Below are positions 1-6,365 of a DNA stretch of 33,879 nucleotides, in pieces. The stretch covers positions 1 to 33,879 of IMG/VR virus record IMGVR_UViG_3300046501_000410; one strand, given 5' to 3'. Under the pieces are notes generated by a model, which saw nothing but the letters and a program-made list of their open reading frames with translations, had not been told where the DNA came from and made no database searches. Both the position numbers and the translations under genes were made by a program. Source of the DNA: a virus. Position 1 is the first letter of the stretch; every line of letters begins with the position of its first letter.

Positions 1-246
1 AAAATTGACCGCTCCTTCACCACCGGCATACCCGGCGACGCCAACGACTGCGCGATTGCCAGCACCATCATCAGCATCGCCCAGCAGCTCAAGCACAAAG
101 TGATCGCCGAAGGAGTGGAGACCGTCGAGCAGCTCGCCTTCCTCAAAGACAGCGGCTGCGACGAAGTGCAAGGATACTTATTCTCCAAGCCCCTGCCAGC
201 GGGAGCGTTCGAGCAAGCGTTGCGCGAAAACTGGCTGCCACAATGA
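1..246 (+). CDS. EAL-domain c-di-GMP phosphodiesterase, C-terminal 81 residues (host gene, partial)
   Basis: The reading frame is open from the first base to a TGA at 244-246. The translation begins KIDRSF, contains the EGVET motif, and ends with a [15 protein letters not shown] stretch. These are the last conserved blocks of EAL domains, which hydrolyse cyclic-di-GMP to pGpG in the cytoplasm. Only the end of the domain is visible, so accompanying GGDEF, PAS or membrane domains cannot be judged. The gene stops 46 bases before tRNA-Ser and is taken as chromosomal host sequence on the left of the prophage. The family call is firm; catalytic competence cannot be judged because the N-terminal EAL signature is missing from the window. 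Confidence 0.9.
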   Translation, partial: KIDRSFTTGIPGDANDCAIASTIISIAQQLKHKVIAEGVETVEQLAFLKDSGCDEVQGYLFSKPLPAGAFEQALRENWLPQ

Positions 247-251
247 CAGTT

Positions 252-281
252 TTGCCTATGTGAGGGTGAATTCGGTATAAT
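252..281 (+). promoter_or_regulatory. Probable promoter of tRNA-Ser
   Basis: A perfect TATAAT at 276-281 is preceded by TTGCCT at 252-257 with an 18-bp spacer. The tRNA starts 11 bases after the -10 box, a suitable distance for a short leader. Confidence 0.65.
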
Positions 282-292
282 GCAGCCGATCA

Positions 293-382
293 GGAAGCGT
301 GGCCGAGCGGTTGAAGGCAGCAGTCTTGAAAACTGCCGACGGTGTGAGCCGTTCGTGAGTTCGAATCTCACCGCTTCCGCCA
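293..382 (+). tRNA. tRNA-Ser (anticodon UGA)
   Basis: The acceptor arms GGAAGCG (293-299) and CGCTTCC (372-378) pair, followed by discriminator G and an encoded CCA (380-382). The anticodon stem GCAGT/ACTGC encloses a 7-base loop with TGA at 327-329, which reads UCA-type serine codons. A long variable arm and a TTCGAATC T-loop are present, as expected for a class II tRNA. Ser tRNA 3' ends are common targets of tyrosine integrases. The integrase gene about 2.5 kb downstream makes this the likely attachment locus, but no duplicated 3' end is visible in the window. Confidence 0.97.
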
Positions 383-396
383 TCATATATCAAAGT

Positions 397-423
397 AAGC
401 CTTGTCCTAACAGGGCTTCTTCT
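397..423 (+). terminator. Probable terminator after tRNA-Ser
   Basis: AAGCCTTGT (397-405) pairs with ACAGGGCTT (410-418) across a 4-base loop, with one G-U wobble. It is followed by the pyrimidine-rich CTTCT rather than a clean T-run. The position 15 bases after the tRNA fits a tRNA terminator. If it is native to the host, the true attachment junction may lie to its right rather than inside the tRNA. Confidence 0.5.
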
Positions 424-477
424 GTCCGGCGCGTCTGCCGAACATCAAGTGCTAGCACAGCAATGCGCCCGTCGCAG

Positions 478-512
478 CCGCTAGTTGCGGAAATGGTTTC
501 CGCAACTAGCGG
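478..512. repeat. Perfect 16-bp inverted repeat with 3-bp centre
   Basis: The left arm CCGCTAGTTGCGGAAA (478-493) and its exact reverse complement (497-512) flank TGG. No T-run follows on either strand, so it is not a standard terminator. It sits between the tRNA and the promoter of the three-gene cassette, just upstream of the possible -35 box. It could be an operator, a recombination-associated site or the remnant of a mobile element end. Confidence 0.8.
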
Positions 513-519
513 TGATTGC

Positions 520-550
520 TTGCACCCCGGAATTATCAATAATGTATAAT
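520..550 (+). promoter_or_regulatory. Possible promoter of the 611-2835 cassette
   Basis: There is a consensus TATAAT at 545-550. The best -35 candidate is TTGCAC at 520-525, with a longer-than-ideal 19-bp spacer. The first cassette gene starts 60 bases further on. The perfect inverted repeat at 478-512 abuts the -35 region and could modulate it. Confidence 0.45.
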
Positions 551-610
551 TTAGTTCAAATTGGAAATTAACTTGCGGTGCTAACGCCGCCATTGTTGAA
601 TTAGAGAACT

Positions 611-1624
611 ATGCCTGACGATCGCGTGAATCAGATAAATACTGTGCTGGACTTACTGCAGGAGGCGACCAGCAAAGAAGTGGTGCAAGATTTTTTGCGC
701 AAGAAGGGACTACATCACTCCGGTACTTGGCCGGTCGTGCGCGAAAAATGGCTGGTGCCATACCTGAACGAGTTCAAGATCACTCTGGAGGAGTTGATTG
801 AATTGGTTGTCTCGTCGGAAGAGTGTGGCGACCAGCACGTATTTCTTTTTCAGTGTCAGGCGGCTGACGTTGGCGAGATGTTCGACCAGGGCCGCGTTCA
901 CGCGACGCTTCGTGCGATGGGCTTGGAGCGTTTGATCGAGGGACGGGACATCGAACGCAAACCTCCTACCCCGACGCTGGTCGAAGTGCGTTGGGATGGC
1001 GCGCCGGTTGCACAGACCTTGACCATTAAGGAAGCAGAGGTGCACAAGAAGCATGTTCTGCACAAGGAGCGCCCTCGTGGCAAACTGCTGGTGAAGTATT
1101 ACGTTGAGCAAGAGATTCGTGCTATCAACATCGCAAGGTTGCACCGCGATGGTCTGCTCGAGGTGCGTATCCAATCTCGCGATAACACCACCAAGTACGA
1201 ACGCGACGTCAATCGGTTCCTGCGCCAGATCAACCAGTTCTTCCCGATTCTGAGGTTCCGTGAGCTTTCGCTGACGCCCGCCAAATCGGCAATGTGGGCG
1301 CGGCGTGCGGAACTGGGAGATCTGTTAAGATATACTAACGCTTCAGTAGTGGATGAATCTGGGAACAAACTCCAGGCCGCAACCGGCCGCGATGGAGGGA
1401 ATTTGAATCAGAGCGCGGCGGGGCGAAGCGTCGATTTCGTCCTGAGCGATGATGAGAATGCCTATTGCTCGGACTCGAATCTTTGGTTCTCAAAGTCTGA
1501 CCATATTTCCAGCCCTGTTCACGTTTTGTTAGAAGGTAACTCGAATGAGTTTGCAGTTCCACGAAAGTGCTCAGCAGAGGATTATGAGTATGTCCTCCGA
1601 CAAATTCGACATTTTAATCGATGA
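611..1624 (+). CDS. Unknown 337-aa protein, first gene of accessory cassette
   Basis: I do not recognise a family. The start is an ATG with a modest GAGA ribosome-binding site 5 to 8 bases upstream. Residues 15-60 look like a compact helical domain with repeated Leu, Lys and Trp positions. Residues 120-225 are rich in charged, beta-like segments with many Arg and Lys. The last 100 residues are Ser- and Asn-rich and end in a basic helix. No signal peptide, membrane segment or nucleotide-binding loop is visible. The gene is more AT-rich than the phage genes to its right, which suggests separate acquisition. The next gene begins inside its 3' end, so the two are probably translationally coupled. 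Its place between a tRNA and a phage integrase suggests accessory cargo such as a defence or sensor protein, but this is inference only. Confidence 0.75.
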   Translation: MPDDRVNQINTVLDLLQEATSKEVVQDFLRKKGLHHSGTWPVVREKWLVPYLNEFKITLEELIELVVSSEECGDQHVFLFQCQAADVGEMFDQGRVHATLRAMGLERLIEGRDIERKPPTPTLVEVRWDGAPVAQTLTIKEAEVHKKHVLHKERPRGKLLVKYYVEQEIRAINIARLHRDGLLEVRIQSRDNTTKYERDVNRFLRQINQFFPILRFRELSLTPAKSAMWARRAELGDLLRYTNASVVDESGNKLQAATGRDGGNLNQSAAGRSVDFVLSDDENAYCSDSNLWFSKSDHISSPVHVLLEGNSNEFAVPRKCSAEDYEYVLRQIRHFNR

Positions 1625-1955
1625 GTTCCCCGACGAGACGGCAGCGGTGCGCCGTCTTCGGGAGGAGATCGTTCGTGCATTGGCGAGTCCTGGGAGAAAG
1701 GAATACTCCCCGACTCGCCTGTATGACTTGCTGCAGCCGTCGAATTACCGAGTCATGATCCGGTTACTCTCCAGCGCCTCCGACAAGGGCTTACTACACA
1801 AATACATACGCGTCGAATCCGCAAGTGGAAAAGGGGGGATAGGCGACTATGACTCGGTCATTGACGTCCCTCTTCAGCTTTATGACAGCCGTATCGGCCG
1901 CATGGTCGATGTCACTCAAGACCAGCTTGAGATGATCTATTCGATTGAGCGATAA
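1590..1955 (+). CDS. Unknown ~121-aa protein, possible winged-helix, second cassette gene
   Basis: The frame is open from an ATG at 1545, but that start would overlap the previous gene by 80 bases. ATG 1590 has AGAGG 9 bases upstream and overlaps by 35, so it is preferred; ATG 1584 is also possible. The N-terminus is acidic (DEFPDE). It is followed by helices and a Leu-rich stretch, YDLLQPSNYRVMIRLLSSA, then a GKGGIGDYD turn and strands, a pattern compatible with a small winged-helix domain. This is a visual impression, not a family match. The gene is cytoplasmic by appearance. It lies between an unknown protein and a membrane-linked hydrolase within a tight operon, so it may be an adaptor or regulator of the cassette. 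Confidence 0.65.
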   Translation: MSSDKFDILIDEFPDETAAVRRLREEIVRALASPGRKEYSPTRLYDLLQPSNYRVMIRLLSSASDKGLLHKYIRVESASGKGGIGDYDSVIDVPLQLYDSRIGRMVDVTQDQLEMIYSIER

Positions 1956-1965
1956 CCTGCAAGCT

Positions 1966-2835
1966 ATGGAATTCAAGAATCTGCAGGAAGCGCAGCAGCA
2001 CCTTCAAACATTCAGCGACCCAGGCGAGCGAGCGGTTGCAGAAGCAAATCTCTTTAGAGGGGCGTCTGTCCCGGCGACGGCGAAGAAACACATCGTCGTG
2101 CTCTTGCATGGGATGAACACGAACGCCGAATGGCAAGAAGCGATTGCGGAGTCGATGCGTAACTCTCCTGAGTTGGAGCCTACGGTCGTGGGCTATGGCA
2201 ACTTCAATCCTCTCAAATTTTTTGTGCCGTACATCTTCCGACGTGGGCGAATCAAGAAAGTGCTGACGGACTTGCGAGGTATAAGGGCGCGAAATCCGGA
2301 CGCGGACATTTCAATAGTCGCTCATAGCTTCGGTACATATATCGTTGCTAAAATCTTGGCCGCCAATAGCGACGTAAAACTCCATCGAATCCTGTTATGC
2401 GGAGCCATCGTGGATACAGACTACGACTGGTCCGCTGTGTCTGAGCGGTTTAGCGAGCCAGTGGTTAACGACATTGGTCGCAGGGATATTTATCCGAGTT
2501 TGGCCAAATCCTGGTCCTGGGGCTTAGGCAACAGTGGCTGCATTGGCTTCCAGAACAGTCTTGTTCGAGATCGCCATTTTATGTACGGCCATAGTGGGTT
2601 CTTGAATGTGCGGCACATGCATAAATTTTGGCTTCCTTATCTGATTGACGGGAAGGTAGTTTCATCTCGGTACTCAAGATTACGGAAAACAATGGGTTTG
2701 AAGGAGCGCGCGTTGCGCGCGCTGTCTTGGAGGTACATTGCGCTTTTTGGGGCGGGTGGTTGGGCACTTGTCCATTGGGATGTAGTGCCCTGGTGCTATG
2801 CAGTGGTGATGAACTTGTTCCGATCTATCTGGTAG
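1966..2835 (+). CDS. Alpha/beta hydrolase with C-terminal membrane segment, third cassette gene
   Basis: The protein has 289 residues from ATG 1966. A TTG at 1945 in the same frame would add 7 residues and overlap the previous gene; neither start has a strong ribosome-binding site. From the ATG, an HGM oxyanion motif occurs near residue 48 and a nucleophile elbow AHSFG with Ser121 follows. Asp174 (RRDIYP) and His209 (YGHSG) complete a plausible Ser-Asp-His triad typical of the fold. The last 35 residues hold one or two hydrophobic, Trp-rich stretches, suggesting anchoring in the inner membrane with the catalytic domain in the cytoplasm. Substrate is unknown; a lipid or ester is possible. It converges on the integrase gene with an 11-bp overlap of the 3' ends. 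As last gene of an accessory operon it could be the effector of the cassette. Confidence 0.8.
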   Translation: MEFKNLQEAQQHLQTFSDPGERAVAEANLFRGASVPATAKKHIVVLLHGMNTNAEWQEAIAESMRNSPELEPTVVGYGNFNPLKFFVPYIFRRGRIKKVLTDLRGIRARNPDADISIVAHSFGTYIVAKILAANSDVKLHRILLCGAIVDTDYDWSAVSERFSEPVVNDIGRRDIYPSLAKSWSWGLGNSGCIGFQNSLVRDRHFMYGHSGFLNVRHMHKFWLPYLIDGKVVSSRYSRLRKTMGLKERALRALSWRYIALFGAGGWALVHWDVVPWCYAVVMNLFRSIW

Positions 2836-3883
2836 GTTTAACGCGCTCACCGACGCGACGGTACACTTTCTTTGTGATCTCTTTGTCGCTATGACCAAGC
2901 AGCCGGCTTGCGTCGTCCAGGCTGTCGATTTCGCTGGCCGCCTTCGGGCGAATGTCGCGGAACTGGAAAGCCAGGATGTGCTTGGCCAGCTCGTCGTTGC
3001 CGGCTGCGGCCGCCTTGACGCTGGCCGCTGTGCGCGCGGCGTTGAACCTGTCACGAAGCATCTTAAGGGAGAGTTTGTCGCCCTTGTCCGTGCGGATCAG
3101 GTGGCCGGTCCTGCATGGAACCGGGTTAGCCAGCAGGCGGATGATGCATTTGTCCAGATCTGACTGGTGGCCGTCGTTGACCAGGCGGATACGAAGGATG
3201 CGCTGGGTCTTGCCCTGGTGGACGTGCAGCTCCCCCTGGCGCACATGGTGCTCCGTCATCTTCAGCACATCGGCGGGGCGCTGGCCGGTCAGGTAGTTGA
3301 GATCCATCGCATCGCGAAGCTCGGCGCTGCTCACCTCGTATACGGCGTCCCAGACCACTTCATCCGCGTAATAGGTGCGCGGCTTCTCCTTGTTCTTGCG
3401 CACGCCTCTGCAAGGGTTCTCACGCGTCGTGAAGCCCCATTCGCGCGCCATGTTGAACACATGGGATAGCAGGGAGATTTCACGGTTCGCGCGGACCTTT
3501 GCGGTGCGCGCATCGCGGTAGCGCGCAATGTCCTGTGGGGTGATCGCGTCGATGGGCGCCGTGTCGAATACGGCGCGCAGCTGGCGCAGCGAGCCGTTGT
3601 TCTCCCGCTGGGTATCGGCGCCCTTGTTCGGTAAGATATCGCGGATATAGCGCTCGAACACGAACTGCATCAGAGTGGCGTCGGTCGGAACCGGCGCGCA
3701 CTCCATCACTGCCCACTGCCTCTTTGCTTCGTTCAGGTCCGTGCCGAGCGGGATTTCCTTGCGCTTGCCGGCGTCGTCCCTGCCGTTGTAGTAGTAGCCG
3801 ATCCACAGCTTGCCAGAGGCAAGCTTGCGGACACGTTGAACCATGCGGGGAGGCAGCTTCTTGCCAGTAGTCTTCGGACGCAT
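2825..3883 (-). CDS. int: Tyrosine recombinase, phage integrase
   Basis: The 352-residue protein has the usual length for phage integrases. A short basic N-terminal arm-binding region is followed by a SAM-like core-binding domain (about residues 68-155) and the catalytic domain. Catalytic residues seen are Arg202 (TGQRPADVL), Lys225, Arg312 in FRDIRPKAAS, His331 (LLGHS) and nucleophile Tyr341 (VYRR). The box II His position is Arg309, a replacement seen in many phage integrases. It catalyses site-specific integration and excision, presumably at tRNA-Ser. It starts 3 bases after the DUF4224 gene stop and is the last gene of the leftward operon, so it is probably expressed from PL. Its orientation toward the tRNA is usual, but the cassette in between is not. 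Confidence 0.95.
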   Translation of the reverse strand: MRPKTTGKKLPPRMVQRVRKLASGKLWIGYYYNGRDDAGKRKEIPLGTDLNEAKRQWAVMECAPVPTDATLMQFVFERYIRDILPNKGADTQRENNGSLRQLRAVFDTAPIDAITPQDIARYRDARTAKVRANREISLLSHVFNMAREWGFTTRENPCRGVRKNKEKPRTYYADEVVWDAVYEVSSAELRDAMDLNYLTGQRPADVLKMTEHHVRQGELHVHQGKTQRILRIRLVNDGHQSDLDKCIIRLLANPVPCRTGHLIRTDKGDKLSLKMLRDRFNAARTAASVKAAAAGNDELAKHILAFQFRDIRPKAASEIDSLDDASRLLGHSDKEITKKVYRRVGERVKPTR

Positions 3884-3886
3884 TGC

Positions 3887-4147
3887 TTATCTCACCTTCG
3901 ACATGTCCATGCCCCAGCTGGAACCGGCGTTGTTGCTGGCCAGTGCGGCCGGGTTGATGCCGGACAGCTTGAGGCGCGCATACAGGCGACCGATGATAGG
4001 CATGCCGGCACGGTTCTTGAAAAATACCCACCCGTTCTTCTGTAGCCATTCCACCTGGTCTGCTTTGCGCTGACAGCCAGAGATCGTGCTGACCTCATCC
4101 TCGTCCAGCGTTTCGGATGCGATAGGGAGCTCAAACATGAAAGTCAT
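3887..4147 (-). CDS. DUF4224 small protein, possible excision or integration accessory factor
   Basis: The protein has 86 residues from the ATG at 4147, which has GGAG 6 bases upstream; an in-frame TTG at 4159 lacks this support. The sequence shows the DUF4224 pattern: an acidic start, TISGCQRKADQVEWL, then NGWVFFKNRAGMPIIGRLYARLKL split by conserved Gly and aromatic residues. The family is commonly encoded directly upstream of phage integrases, as here with a 3-base gap. The biochemical role is not established; excisionase-like or regulatory function is inferred from context. It overlaps the upstream 53-aa gene by four bases (ATGA), which implies translational coupling. Confidence 0.8.
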   Translation of the reverse strand: MTFMFELPIASETLDEDEVSTISGCQRKADQVEWLQKNGWVFFKNRAGMPIIGRLYARLKLSGINPAALASNNAGSSWGMDMSKVR

Positions 4148-4305
4148 TGCACGCTCCAATTTTTCATTGCACGGCCCTTGGCTATTTCGGATGGCGTCGC
4201 AGCCTGCAAGGCAGCGGCTACGGCTGGCAGATCTTCAAGCGCGACAATCGGGATGTCCACGTGTTCGTCTCGTGCCAAAGCGGCCTTGGTGTGTTCGTTG
4301 TTCAT
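4144..4305 (-). CDS. Small 53-aa phage protein
   Basis: An ATG at 4305 opens a 53-residue frame that begins MNNEHTKAAL and ends KNWSVQ. Both ends form ATGA overlaps: its start lies in the stop of the 95-aa gene and its stop lies in the start of the DUF4224 gene. This chain is strong evidence for a real gene even though it is short. The middle is Ala- and Leu-rich and likely helical. No family is recognised. Confidence 0.7.
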   Translation of the reverse strand: MNNEHTKAALARDEHVDIPIVALEDLPAVAAALQAATPSEIAKGRAMKNWSVQ

Positions 4306-4589
4306 TGAGTGCTTTCTGGCGTCGCTGGCGCCGGTTCCGTGTGTTGAATGATGGGTGCCAGCGTTATGTCGCTGGCGCCCAGCGGCGTGGCATCGCCGGA
4401 CAAGTAGACTGCGGTGTCAATGCGGCCGCCCAACTGCTGGAACGTGAGCGTGTGGATGAAGCGCTCGCGTTCCCGGTGCAGCACAGGGTGCGCCGTCTGC
4501 AAGGCATGCAGCAGCACGCGGTTATGCTTCTCGATCAGGTGCTGATCGTCGCCTGCAGGCGCCTGGTCGGGAGTCGGTTTCTGGGTCAT
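4302..4589 (-). CDS. Hypothetical 95-aa early protein
   Basis: The frame starts MTQKPTPDQAP and ends PATPESTQ. The protein has a central helical stretch rich in His, Glu and Arg (about residues 18-48), then beta-like residues, and Pro-rich ends. No transmembrane or nucleotide-binding motif is seen and no family is recognised. It starts 9 bases after the DUF2786 gene stop and overlaps the next gene by four bases, so it belongs to the leftward early operon. Confidence 0.7.
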   Translation of the reverse strand: MTQKPTPDQAPAGDDQHLIEKHNRVLLHALQTAHPVLHRERERFIHTLTFQQLGGRIDTAVYLSGDATPLGASDITLAPIIQHTEPAPATPESTQ

Positions 4590-4598
4590 GCCTTCTCC

Positions 4599-5294
4599 TT
4601 ATCCTGCCGCGAGCTGGAGCGGATGGCTGTTCGAAGCGATACCGGCATTAACCTTGGCTTGCCTGCCCGCCACCCATCCTTGTGCACCGTGCAGCTGAGC
4701 TACGGCCGGGTTGGCCAGGTCACGTTTGGTCGTGGCCAGCTTGCCGACCTGCGTGTACTCCTTTGCCATGTACGCCGTGATTGCGGCCGCGTGCTCCGCG
4801 TTGGGTGCGGGCGCGGTGCTGTTGCGCATCACCGCGTGCACCCATCCGACGCAGAACTGGTCGGCTGCGGCCACCTTGTTCTTGCGATAGCGTGCGAGGT
4901 TGGTCTTGGTGTACTCGGCGCGTGCCTTCACCAGCTGGCGCGCCAGAACCTCGAACGAATACGCCGCCACCTCCGCAGCGGTTCCGGGGGCGATGAAGTT
5001 GTAACCGCCGACTATGTCGCCGCCGGCCAATTGGCGCGCGAACAGCAGCTGACATCCAAACTGGTCGGCGACGATGTTGGCCAGCATCGCCTCGTATGCC
5101 GGCGGACGCTTCGATGCCCGGCTCTTGGTCCAGTGTGCCTGGACACCCGCCGCCAACAAGTCCGGTTGCTCGATGGCGAAGCGCTGCATGAGGGCCTGGG
5201 CCTGTGACATAGCGCGTGCCGCTTCCTCGGGGAAGGGCGACTTCGCGAGCGCCAGGCACGCGCGGATCTTCCGGATAGCGTCGGCTCGGTTCAT
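4599..5294 (-). CDS. DUF2786 domain phage protein
   Basis: The protein has 231 residues. The N-terminal ~45 residues (RKIRACLALAKSPFPEEAA, then AQALMQRFAIE) match the DUF2786 pattern found in many phage and bacterial proteins. The following ~150 residues form the larger domain usual in these proteins, containing an FGCQL segment and a CVGW segment. Function is unknown; the family is often found in early phage regions near recombination or replication genes. The start overlaps the stop of the 87-aa gene by four bases. It is cytoplasmic by appearance. Confidence 0.8.
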   Translation of the reverse strand: MNRADAIRKIRACLALAKSPFPEEAARAMSQAQALMQRFAIEQPDLLAAGVQAHWTKSRASKRPPAYEAMLANIVADQFGCQLLFARQLAGGDIVGGYNFIAPGTAAEVAAYSFEVLARQLVKARAEYTKTNLARYRKNKVAAADQFCVGWVHAVMRNSTAPAPNAEHAAAITAYMAKEYTQVGKLATTKRDLANPAVAQLHGAQGWVAGRQAKVNAGIASNSHPLQLAAG

Positions 5295-5554
5295 GCCGCA
5301 CCGCCTTTAGCCAGGTGCTCGCGCGCCCTCAGCAGCACATGCTGGCGTTCATGGTGGCGGGTCATTCCGTCGGTGATGATCGAGCGCTCTTCCAGCTGGA
5401 AGTTGATGTGCTGCTTTTGCGAGATCGTAAGGTGCTGGAGCATGGCTGTGATGATATGGTCGGCAGCCTGCAGTTCGTCGTGCAATTCTTTGACGGTATA
5501 TGGCGCAGTCGCTACTGCGACAGTCAATGGCGCTTTTTTTTCACTGCAGGTCAT
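5291..5554 (-). CDS. Hypothetical 87-aa early protein
   Basis: The frame begins MTCSEKKAPL and contains a helical, coiled-coil-like centre (LHDELQAADHIITAMLQHL) and a His/Arg-rich C-terminal helix. It is ATGA-coupled at both ends, to the SF3-like ATPase upstream and the DUF2786 gene downstream. No family is recognised. The coupling to the ATPase suggests related expression, but not necessarily related function. Confidence 0.7.
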   Translation of the reverse strand: MTCSEKKAPLTVAVATAPYTVKELHDELQAADHIITAMLQHLTISQKQHINFQLEERSIITDGMTRHHERQHVLLRAREHLAKGGAA

Positions 5555-6348
5555 GCCAATACCTCCAGTGCAGCTGTGCCTGTCTTGGCATGGTTGGTGC
5601 CAATCATGTCGAGGTCGTTCCTTAGCCAGTCGCCGAACGTTTCGGCGCCACCGCTGTTCAGTTCGGCGAGTACGGATTTGTAAAAGGCGGGAGGCAGCGC
5701 GGCCGGCGCGTCCAGAATGAAGAAGCGTCGATTATCGGGATCGAAAGGAAGTACGTCTTTATCGCCAGACAGAAGAACAAAGTTGGCCTTGTTGCGGACA
5801 AGTGTGCGCTCCTGCCCCTTGCGATCGATGCGGAGTTTGTCGCTGGTGAGCAGGTGTTTTATCTCAGCGAGACCACGCTTGTGGTCGAAGTCGTCAACCA
5901 GGACGTATCGCTTAGACATCAACCAGCCATTGAATGCCCCGCGCAGAGCGTTATCGTCGACAGTGGCGCTTTCCACGTGGGAGTAAAGCGCGCGCACTAC
6001 GCTACCGAAGAACAGGCTTTTGCCCGCACCTTGGCCGCCCCGTACCCAGAGGGCCGTGGTCAACTTGCTGTTGTTCGGGCTGCGTAGCGGGTAGGCCAGC
6101 CAGCGCAATACGAACAGCGCTTTGTCATGGTCTCCGTTGCAGAGATGGAGCAGCAGAGCGTTGATATTTGGAGTGGTGGTCGGTCCGGGGGCACGTACGG
6201 GCGTGTGACGTTTGATGCCGCCCCACAGGCTTGCGCCTGCAGCTGCGATCGCGCGAAGCGCCTTGATGAAGGCGGTCTTGAGGCCGATGGCAAATGCTGG
6301 AGCGGTGGCGCCAATAAGCACGGCAAAGGTTGCGACGCTGGTTTTCAT
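5551..6348 (-). CDS. Small SF3-type (DUF5906-like) ATPase with N-terminal hydrophobic segment
   Basis: Start ATG 6348 gives 265 residues and lies 17 bases after the ParB stop; an ATG at 6402 would add 18 residues and overlap parB. Walker A is GGQGAGKS (104-111), Walker B is YVLVDDFD (148-155), and a sensor/arginine segment GDKDVLPFDPDNRRFF follows at 195-210. These match the helicase domain of phage primase-helicases. The WLAYPL and GKSLFF blocks are shared with the large primase-helicase at 11007-13775, so the two are paralogous modules. There is no primase or TOPRIM part. Instead residues 5-22 are strongly hydrophobic with an AFA stretch, like a signal anchor, and residues 26-44 are amphipathic. 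A membrane-tethered ATPase in the early operon is unusual. DNA helicase activity is not proven. Confidence 0.8.
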   Translation of the reverse strand: MKTSVATFAVLIGATAPAFAIGLKTAFIKALRAIAAAGASLWGGIKRHTPVRAPGPTTTPNINALLLHLCNGDHDKALFVLRWLAYPLRSPNNSKLTTALWVRGGQGAGKSLFFGSVVRALYSHVESATVDDNALRGAFNGWLMSKRYVLVDDFDHKRGLAEIKHLLTSDKLRIDRKGQERTLVRNKANFVLLSGDKDVLPFDPDNRRFFILDAPAALPPAFYKSVLAELNSGGAETFGDWLRNDLDMIGTNHAKTGTAALEVLA

Positions 6349-6365
6349 GTGCTGTCCAGTGTTGG

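Noticed and set aside
302-312. Loss of the box II His in the integrase as a sign of inactivation (residue positions 302-312 of the protein)
   Set aside because: Arg at this position is tolerated in many phage integrases, and all other catalytic residues are present.
478-512. Inverted repeat as a transcription terminator
   Set aside because: No T-run follows on either strand.
280-549. Plus-strand open frame running over tRNA-Ser
   Set aside because: It is explained by the tRNA and its flanks and shows no coding character.
4086-5207. Long plus-strand open frame of 373 codons
   Set aside because: It lies opposite several small minus-strand genes with clear start/stop coupling and a DUF2786 match; its translation is Arg/Cys-rich and of low quality.
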